A DNA stretch of 64,000 nucleotides from Datisca glomerata (Eukaryota > Streptophyta > Magnoliopsida > Cucurbitales > Datiscaceae): contig QANY01008646.1 in NCBI GenBank assembly GCA_003255025.1, forward strand, positions 866,905 to 930,904, written 5' to 3'. Every line of letters starts with the position of its first letter. Position 1 is the stretch's first letter. Shown here one piece after another: positions 56,996-64,000 of the stretch. Below the pieces are notes generated by a model, which worked only from the letters and a program-made list of their open reading frames with translations, was not told the origin of the DNA and did not search any database. Made by a program: the position numbers and the translations under genes.

Positions 56996-57166
56996 CGTAG
57001 ACATCGTGTAGTGTCCACGAAGCCTTCGCGAGCATCATGTAGTCATTGTGTAGTGTACACTACACGATGATTGTGTAAACCTCGTGTGCTGTAATAAGTT
57101 TTACATGATGACTATACGATGATCGTGTAGTGTACACGAGTGGACTACACGAATATCATGTAGTGT
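56996..57166. repeat. Palindromic repeat block 8, upstream of the transposase
   Basis: Diverged copies (CGTGTAGTGTCCACGAAGCC, TACACTACACGATGATTGTG). The core here is CGTGTAGTGTACACGA, longer by one dinucleotide. Confidence 0.8.
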
Positions 57167-57169
57167 AAT

Positions 57170-58381
57170 CACTACTTATTATATGCATTCTTTAAATATT
57201 GTGAGTGACATTTACTAATTTCATTACAAGTTTAGTTTTCGTTATACATGATGAGTTTGTTAGCTTGCTAGCTATAGTTCCAAATGGTCTGTCCTATTGT
57301 TATTTTTGGCTTGGTAAAACATTATCCTTAATGAAGGAAATATCTTATCTGAACATTAATATCAAACAGACCCAAATCTATGTTCTTTTTCCGTCTACCC
57401 TGCTTTCATTTTATTCTGAATTTAGACTTTCCGAGTCTACATAGAATGTCTCGTACTATCTTTTACTAGCCCATGTTGCTTCTTTGTTTCCATGAGTGTT
57501 GTTGACTTTTGGGGTTCTTTACAATACTTTGTACTTGAATTTTGATAATTTGAGTTTCATCCGTCAAAATAGATTGAATTTATGGCTATCTAGGAGAAAT
57601 TTTGTAATCGTTATACATAATTTCAAGTATAATATGGGCATTAGCTATTTCTATGCTTATTTGGTTATTGGTATGAACTAGATAAGCTATCATTAAATTT
57701 TAATATGTTAACTAAGTTCAACGTTGGTAACTTAGTTCTCTTTATAATGCAGGACTTACAATGACTTGAGGCTATTGAACATGGACGTCTAAAGTTTGAA
57801 GAACTAGACTTTAGGATTTATAGGATATTTTAGTGAAATTTTGAGGTTATTTTGTAGTATTTTGTGAAACATTTAGATCCTTTTAGCTTTTTAGAACAAA
57901 TGATGATGATATGTCGCAGATTAGATTTAATGATGATACTTTCCTATATTCTTTAGTTTTGTATTGTACTTTTGTGCAACTGAAATAATATATTAATTTA
58001 ATTAAGCATTTCATTGATATTGTTATATAATTTTAATGTGTTACATATGTATGTAAACTATGTACATGTAAATTAACTATAAAAAATAGCATTTATAAAA
58101 TGCTATTAAAAGTATTAAAAGCCCGAATTAATTCATAAGTATCCAGAACACTTGTGGAATATAATCAACAAGGGTCCGAAAATCCTATTTAACAATGTTC
58201 TACAGGAGTCAAAAAATCCTGTAAAAAGTGAGAGACCACAGGGTTCTTCATAGGAGGAATTAAGCCTCGTGAAAAAATCAGACTTTTAATATGAAGGATT
58301 GTCACAAGCGTCGCGAGAACCCTGTGGATTACTTTTCACATATATTTCTACCTCTTGTAAAATGCCATATTTCTTGTAGTG
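57170..58381. mobile_element. Probable CACTA transposon right end
   Basis: The right terminus, read on the opposite strand, is CACTACAAGAAATATGGC, the CACTACAAGAAA type of plant CACTA terminal repeat (58364-58381). Subterminal DNA (58.13-58.33 kb) has recurring words around CAGGGTTCT, AATCCT and GTCGCGAGAACC. The left terminus is not found, so the left limit is arbitrary. No transposase domain is recognised in 57.2-58.1 kb. Confidence 0.55.
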
Positions 58382-58975
58382 ATGATATTATTTCATGTAG
58401 ATTTTTTATATATTTTCTAGTTGAGTAGAATTAAAAAATTTGAAATAGTGATACGAAATAAAGCACATATTAAATATATTTCCTGTTTGTGGTTGTTTGG
58501 GTATGGTCTTATCTCATCTGGTAGCTTTAATAATGAATCTTTCTTCTCTGCTAGAAAATTGGCTAGCTAAAAATGCTCCTCACTTTAATCAATGGACTTT
58601 CAGTTTCCCAACACAGTCACTTTAATTGTTTACATGTTTCTCTAAGTTTATTTTCTTTCCTATCCTCAATGAACTTTGTCGAAAAAAAGTCTCTATTCTC
58701 ATCTGATCATTTCTTAATCTTACACTATTAAGCTCCATACAAGAGTAGATAATCATTTGGTTAGAAAAACTTAGAGGAAAAATGATGTAGTATTTTTTTG
58801 TTATTCTGCCAAACACTACTTATGAAAGCTTAGAAGAAAATGGTGCAATATTTTTCTCTTATTATGTATGATTCATACTTTAAATTTAATTAAAATATGT
58901 TAAATGTCCGCACAAAACAAAATAATGAAAAATGACAAATATGTTATGCAAATGAAAAATATTTGTCATGGGTGA
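58382..58975. other. Unassigned intergenic DNA
   Basis: AT-rich, no gene. A short frame at 58622-58816 (minus) has no family features. Confidence 0.4.
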
Positions 58976-58979
58976 ACGT

Positions 58980-59540
58980 CAATAGAGCGACTACACGTGT
59001 CAAACCGCATCGAAAAACTTATGATAGAAGAAAGTTTCTAAAAAGAACTAACACTATTTAGTTAGTCTGAGGAAGCTTGGATTGCACAAATCTAAGTATG
59101 AATAGGGGAGGTCAAAGCTCATGAAGAGAGCTTGGATCGTACTGAACATGAGATCATCATTGCTCCTCAAAAGTAACACTCTAAGTGGCACCTCCTCAAA
59201 AGCCTGAACCCCGAGCAAATATAATCACCATGCTAGGATATCATGATAGCTCCCGTTTGGTCATTTAAAAGGCATGTCAACATTTAATGTATGTTGCTTT
59301 ATGTCAAGGTCACCTCCCCCCGTCCAATCAAGACAGAGATTGTGTCTCACGAAACTTCTACCAAACACCCCCCAAAAGTTTCTTCGACACGTTTCCTCTC
59401 ATCCCAAAAGCTCAGATATGAATACTCATTTGGCCAGGAGGAGTGGTTCCCCACCAAAGAGGAAACAAGGTAAACGGTGTGACTATTACAAATCACTCGT
59501 TGAAGAGAAATTCACATTTAGCACGAGAGGTTGACGTCTA
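58980..59540 (+). repeat. Uninterrupted paralogue of the LTR-like segment
   Basis: It aligns with 11279-11635 joined to 19746 onward: GTGGCACCTCCTC, GGCATGTCAACATTTAATG, TTTATGTCAAGGTC and GTCCAATCAAG occur in the same order. At the equivalent of the Del insertion point it reads ATTGTGTCTCACGA without interruption. The identity looks like roughly two thirds by eye. Non-coding despite a short open frame. Confidence 0.7.
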
Positions 59541-60084
59541 TCATGTTGAAGATTTTGACTCAAAATAATATTTAATAAATTTCCATATCATTTGATTATA
59601 TTTTTATCAAATTGCGTCAATTCATTTAGCTTAGAATATAATTAATATGTGTAATGTATCTTTCCATGTAAAGATATCATGTGAAGAGTATAATATTGAA
59701 GTTTTATAGATATGAGAAAAAACAGATAATAATAATAACTAATTGATTGAAATTTTTTTGACATGAATCTTTAATTGAAAAGTATAAATACTACGAAAAT
59801 TTCACTTACTCCCACACACACCCTCTACAGTCATTTTCTCAATACCCGATACTTCATCTCACTTCCATTATTTTTTAGTTTAAACAAAATAATAGAAAGT
59901 TAAAATTAAATTATTACACTTTAAAAAGCTATACACTCTCTCTGCACCTACTGCACATTTACATTCTCGATGATATGACATCACTTCAATTTATTAAATA
60001 ATTATTCTTCAATTCTATCCCAAGCATGACACATGTATGATAGTTGATGCATCACTTGTCTTGTTCATGTCATCTTTTGACCCC

Positions 60085-60743
60085 TTTCTCTCTCATCCTC
60101 CCTCTCTCTCTTTCTCTTCCATCTCTGTCAATTACTATCCTGAAGTAATCCTTCAAACTTAGGCTTACAAAGTATCCCCCTCTCATTATTCACAAAAACA
60201 CACAATGTGCGTGTATTTTGATCGGTGGCTTCTCAAACGATGTAATTAGATTTGGCTGTCTCAAAATATCTCTTATGTATTCGGTTGTTTTTTGTTCGTT
60301 TCTTTTTTTTTCTCTGTGTCGATTCTTTGATTTCTTTGCTGACTTGTGTGAGAATATACTTTATATTTACTTCATATTTTTGCTGCTTCTGGCTAGATTT
60401 AGACTTTATTATAGTATTTTTTTTATTTGGTAAGGTGCTTTGTTTCATTAGACGCCTACTATTTACTTTTTGGGTTCAGTTTCATGATAGAATTCAATTG
60501 CATCATGAGGATATATTTTGATTGTTTGATGGTTTTTGGCTGTCTAAATATTTGGTGTTGTTTTCATTGTCATCTCTACTCCTATAAATTAAAGGATTCT
60601 CCTAGATAAAATTCTAGTAGCTTTAAAATCTTTCTTCTTTCTTTGAAGTAATCTTGTTTTGCTTGTTGCTCTTTAGTAATATTTTAGCTTAACTAATTTG
60701 TCTTTGCATTTTTTTCCTCTGACTTTTTAAGTATATTTATTTC

Positions 60744-60803
<60 letters not shown>

Positions 60804-61417
60804 CATATATGTTATAGCTATAAAACTTAATTTTTTGATAATAACATAAGATTTGACCTTCAATTGTTTGTTAGTTTCTATTTTAAAGGTTTATTTTCTA
60901 CTTTAATTTATAGATTGTTGATATTGATTGACGAAATTTCTTAAGGTTCAGATTTTGAGTGTGCTTGGTTTTTCTCCAATCTGTTTGAACATGGTTGCCT
61001 TTTGTTAAATCAAAGGTATTCGTTGTGAGTTGAATCCAGAGGTAAGTTGAGTGTAGTTTGTTTCGATATTAAATCTGTCAATTTCATATATAAAAGTAAA
61101 ATCATTATATTTTTTCTGCAGCCAAAAAATCTATTCCTTCTTATATATTGTATATTGTATCTTTTATCGATGTGTTATTTGGTTTAATTTTAATTTGTAA
61201 TTATTTTTTGTTATTGAGAAGTGGATTTTACTCATATGCTTCTTGTGTGTTTCTTTCTATTTATATTTAATGATGTAAATTTTTTTTCGATCTTGCTTTT
61301 TATTTACTTGTTCTTTTATTATTTTTTCTTTGTTTTCCATTGGATTCACTATATTTACAATATATGATTTGTGATCATTTTCTGAAATTTTTAATGCTTT
61401 TTTCTTTGTATCTAGTC
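60085..61417 (+). other. Probable 5' leader and intron of the DRB pseudogene
   Basis: A CT-rich stretch (about 60085-60130) resembles a plant leader. T-rich intron-like DNA follows, ending in the acceptor TTTGTATCTAG two bases before the ATG at 61418. Exon borders are not determined. The open frames at 60218-60609 are T-rich and not gene-like. Confidence 0.35.
60750..60799. repeat. (TA)n microsatellite
   Basis: About 50 bp of uninterrupted TA, then a short imperfect continuation. Confidence 0.95.
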
Positions 61418-62132
61418 ATGCACAATAATCAACTACAACAACTAGCATAAATAAATAAGTTCAATATGTCATCGTATGCATTTATTCAAAACTACAATCA
61501 ATTTCAACGTTGAAATATTTAAAAGCCCGTTCTATCACTCAACCCTAAAACAGGAAGGAAATTCTGCTGCTCGAGCAACTCTTGAAATTCTCTCTACAAA
61601 AGCTCCCTCGAGATCTCTAATTAGTAAAATTTTCGTAAGTTCTTTTACTTTGAAAAAAATTATTCTATTTTTATAGTTACTTCTCTTCTTAATTTAAAAT
61701 TTCAAATCTGTCAGGATGAAAATAAACTTAACAAAAACATCCTCCAACAAGCTATTCAAAAGGCTGGATTGGACCTTCCCGTGTAAAATACTCTAAGATC
61801 AGTTCCTCATCATCTACCTATTTTTAGTTGTATTGTGGACGTGGCTGGCATGACTTTTGAGGGTCAACCTGCTAGAACAAAAAAAGGAAGCTGAAAATAA
61901 TGCTGCAATTTTTGCCTGGTCCACCTTAAAATTAAGTAAACCTCATACTTTCTTCACTTTCACTTTATTTATTTCATTTTCTTATTATTGTAAATATTTT
62001 CTTGCAGTACCAGATATAAGTTCAATAACGACTAGAAGGAAAAAACAACATGATGAAGCAATGATAATAGAAGAATTCAATCTTCAGAGAATGACTCGTA
62101 GTTCTCGTAGAATAGATCTGTCTACCAGCTGA
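61418..62132 (+). pseudogene. DRB-type double-stranded-RNA-binding protein gene, decayed
   Basis: First dsRNA-binding motif: MHNNQLQQLA, stop, INKFNMSSYA. A deletion of about 8 codons with frame change follows, then HLFKTTINFNVEIFKSPFYH, STLKQEGNSAARATLEIL and STKAPSRSL (donor GTAAGT at 61635). Second motif from 61715: DENKLNKNILQQAIQKAGLD, LPV, stop, NTLRS, IFSCIVDVAGMTFEG. An extra A in an A-run near 61883 shifts the frame before KEAENNAAIFAWSTLK. The last exon from 62008 ends QRMTRSSRRIDLSTS. The pattern matches plant DRB2/3/4/5-type proteins, which bind dsRNA in small-RNA pathways through two such motifs. Two stops and two frame changes make it a pseudogene, although introns and splice sites are kept, so it arose by DNA duplication. 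Confidence 0.85.
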
Positions 62133-62149
62133 CTTGATTTTAACATAGA

Positions 62150-62880
62150 TAAATAATGTCTATATTATGTAAATAAAATAACAACATATTTATGTTATCT
62201 CTGTGCTTCTTGTGTTATATATGTAAATAGTGTTCACATATATATTAACTAACTTAATACAAATTATAATTATTATCTATCTCAACTTTCGTTATATACA
62301 TGTATATTATAAATTATATCAGAACATATTATTATAACTGAGCACATGCGGCTCACGTGCTGGTTACCTAATTGTAAATGAAAAAGACAAAAAAAATTAA
62401 TTTTTTTAATTGTTTGATTTTTTTTTCAATTGGTGCAATATGAATTTTCATGATCAGACGACCATATTACACCAACTATCTTGCATTTGGCCATTTACAT
62501 GTATATAAGGAATTATCCTTTATCAATGTGGAATTCTAACTGTTTGATGCATGCGTTTATCCTAATTCCTACCTACTCTCTGAAAAAGTAACACACATTA
62601 ATTTTAAGTTGCCTAGGCCATAAATTTTATAGAAGAGGCACGCATTTTTTAATCTCTATGTTATTTAACATAATGATAAATTTTTATGATAATTATACAA
62701 TTTCATCGTCTAAAAAAAGTTAACTGAGATAAATAATTTATATTTTGTTAATTTTATAAATTTAAAAAAAATAAATAATATATAATTTGATAATTTTAAA
62801 CGTAAATAGTACATCATTTTACAAGTTGAAGGGGACAAACATTAATTTACTGGATAATTTACCAGTGTTTTATACATAAT
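62150..62880. other. Intergenic DNA upstream of the LplA-like gene
   Basis: AT-rich, no gene seen. A possible TATA element (AATATATAAAT) lies at about 62882, about 40 bp before the CT-rich leader. Confidence 0.4.
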
Positions 62881-62917
62881 TAAATATATAAATTTAAAAA
62901 ATTAGAAAATTCTAATT

Positions 62918-63250
62918 CTCTCTCACTCTCTCTCTCTCAAATCAGTTTCTCCGTCACTCTCTCTCTCTCTATACGTTCTGTCTATCTCTCTCGCTGTCTC
63001 GTGCCTCTCGATCGAGTTGCTTCGAGCTCAGATCCGAGTGCTCTGAGTCTCAATTCTGGGCAGATTTTCTCCTGATTTTAGATGGGTGTAACTAGCGCAA
63101 TATGACGACTTCATGGTTGATTTTGTTCGGCTTTATCGGAGTCTGAACGCGAGGGAGAACGTTTATGCATAGGCCTCTCGTGCACATTGCACAGTGACGA
63201 TTTTTTTTTTCTTTTCTCAAAGCCGGGAGTGGTAGGCCTTTCTTCTTCAG
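62918..63250 (+). promoter_or_regulatory. Probable leader exon (5' UTR) of the LplA-like gene
   Basis: (CT)n-rich sequence followed by mixed sequence with no long open frame. A donor-like TTCAGGTTTGC at 63246-63256 would splice to the acceptor GCAG at 63594. The true transcription start and donor are not determined. Confidence 0.45.
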
Positions 63251-63625
63251 GTTTGCTGCTTCGTCCAACTTCTACCACGCGATGATTTGATAACCGATTA
63301 GTTTCTGAAGTTCAATTAGTTTTTCCTTGATTTTGAGAATCATTTGCTACTTTATTCTGTCTAATGGAATATAAGCGAAGTTCTTTTTTTTTTGTTCTAT
63401 GTTTATGGAATCTATAAATGACCCTCTCTAAAAGTACACTCTACTTGGCTAAGAATAAAAATGTTTGGTCTTTTCTTAATTGTCTTCCTTTCTTTAAAAC
63501 TCCTTTTGGATATCTTTGTGAGTAGTTGATTTAGACGTTTATTTATCACCAACGTTCAATTAGGTTGTTTCTTTACCTGTTCAATAAAATGCAGGAAAAG
63601 GAGTCTAGTCATTCTTCAGTGCTCA

Positions 63626-63804
63626 ATGACGATATCCCAGGCTAGAAATGTTGCACATCCTTTGATCCGTCTTATTAGATTAAAAGGAGTTCCCATTGTG
63701 AAGCAACTGCATTTGGAAGAGCAGCTGCTTCGAAATTCATCAGATAATTGGTGCATCGTAAATGATGGAACAGATAATCCTACTGTCGTGATGGGCATCT
63801 CAGG
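63626..63804 (+). CDS. LPLA: First coding exon of a plant lipoate-protein ligase A-like gene
   Basis: An acceptor (ATGCAG) at 63594 opens the exon. The ATG at 63626 begins MTISQARNVAHPLIRLIRLK and the exon continues GVPIVKQLHLEEQLLRNSSD, NWCIVNDGT, PTVVMGISG up to the donor GG-GTAAAT at 63805, in phase 2. This is the conserved N-terminal part of plant biotin/lipoate A/B protein ligase family proteins (LplA type), which attach lipoate to mitochondrial enzyme subunits. The catalytic RR..GGG region should lie in the next exon, beyond the window. No stop or frame change is seen. The symbol rests on recognition of the family, not on a search. Confidence 0.85.
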
Positions 63805-64000
63805 GTAAATTTATTTCCCATTGTGAGGCCTAAGTGTTTATTTTGACTTAACCTTTTGTTTTCTTTTTGTATTTATTTGAGTTTACATCACTGCTTCAAT
63901 ATGACTGTTAGGAACACCCCATGCCGAGTAGGATATTCATATAAACATGGAAGCACTTGTAAACTCATTTAATATTTTTCATGACGTTTGGCCAAAAAAT

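Larger units (their letters stand above)
48930..57166. mobile_element. Coding Mutator-like element relic (DUF1985/Ulp1 gene plus transposase)
   Basis: The left terminal repeat at 48930 (GGAGTTTTTTTTTTCTAAAG, then TAGATCCCCACTCTAATCA) matches that of the foldback MULE. Inside, a plus-strand gene with DUF1985 and Ulp1-type protease regions (50.0-53.8 kb) converges on a minus-strand transposase gene (56.9-54.4 kb). Palindrome blocks lie in the non-coding parts. No right terminal repeat is seen: the right border is set at the last palindrome block, beyond which probable CACTA sequence follows. This gene pair is known from Ulp1-bearing MULEs of plants (Kaonashi/CUMULE and VANDAL-like groups). Confidence 0.8.

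Noticed and set aside
47044..57166. Palindrome blocks as a tRNA, microRNA or rRNA locus
   Set aside because: Each hairpin is only about 17 bases with no precursor-like arm pairing, and the copies are tandem and diverged. No RNA gene signature is seen.
60218..60609. Overlapping 60-89-codon frames near the (TA)n tract
   Set aside because: T-rich intron-like sequence gives Phe- and Leu-rich frames with no family features.

Overview
The window looks like nuclear DNA of a eudicot plant: it is AT-rich, packed with nested transposable elements, and carries plant-specific families (a CC-NBS-LRR resistance gene copy, Tat and Del/Tekay Ty3/gypsy elements, a Mutator-like element with a Ulp1-type protease gene, and DRB and plant LplA-type genes). 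I cannot name the species. Only two stretches look like intact host genes: an intronless 322-codon gene at 21156-22124 and the first coding exon of a lipoate-protein-ligase-like gene at 63626-63804, which continues past the window edge. Two further host genes are decayed copies: a CNL resistance gene (23.2-25.7 kb, minus) and a DRB-type double-stranded-RNA-binding protein gene (61.4-62.1 kb, plus).

Layout. 1-7.86 kb: minus-strand Tat-lineage gypsy relic, truncated in gag, with a plus-strand antisense gene near its 3' end. 7.9-11.6 kb: unassigned DNA and two minisatellites, then an LTR-like segment. 11.636-19.740 kb: plus-strand Del/Tekay chromovirus inserted into that LTR-like segment with a perfect TCGTG duplication; its 5' LTR is truncated and holds a hAT MITE, and its 3.3-kb 3' LTR holds a 187-bp tandem repeat. 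21.1-22.1 kb: host gene. 23.2-25.7 kb: CNL pseudogene. 25.8-28.7 kb: Copia remnant whose 5' LTR was split by a 1.1-kb foldback element. 29.733-39.599 kb: a structurally whole Tat-lineage element (minus) with two LTRs and an AGATG duplication, but decayed genes. 39.6-46.6 kb: AT-rich DNA with Helitron-like ends, a LINE scrap and an 849-bp hAT derivative. 46.605-48.494 kb: foldback MULE with a perfect 10-bp duplication. 48.93 to about 57.2 kb: relic of a coding MULE with a plus-strand DUF1985/Ulp1 gene and a convergent minus-strand transposase. 57.2-58.4 kb: probable CACTA end. 59-62.1 kb: LTR-like paralogue and DRB pseudogene. 62.9-64 kb: start of the LplA-like gene.

The most unusual signal is a family of short palindromes, core TCGTGTAGTCTACACGA, clustered in nearly every non-coding compartment of the coding MULE (upstream, inside introns, and between the two convergent genes). 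The same family fills the centre of the neighbouring foldback MULE. This resembles, in layout only, the dispersed motifs bound by the VANC anti-silencing protein in Arabidopsis VANDAL elements, so these may be sites for an element-encoded DNA-binding factor. A second notable signal is an antisense gene with homologous protein and a matching splice-donor position in the two Tat elements.

All calls come from reading the sequence; no database search or alignment program was run. Exon limits of decayed genes are approximate.
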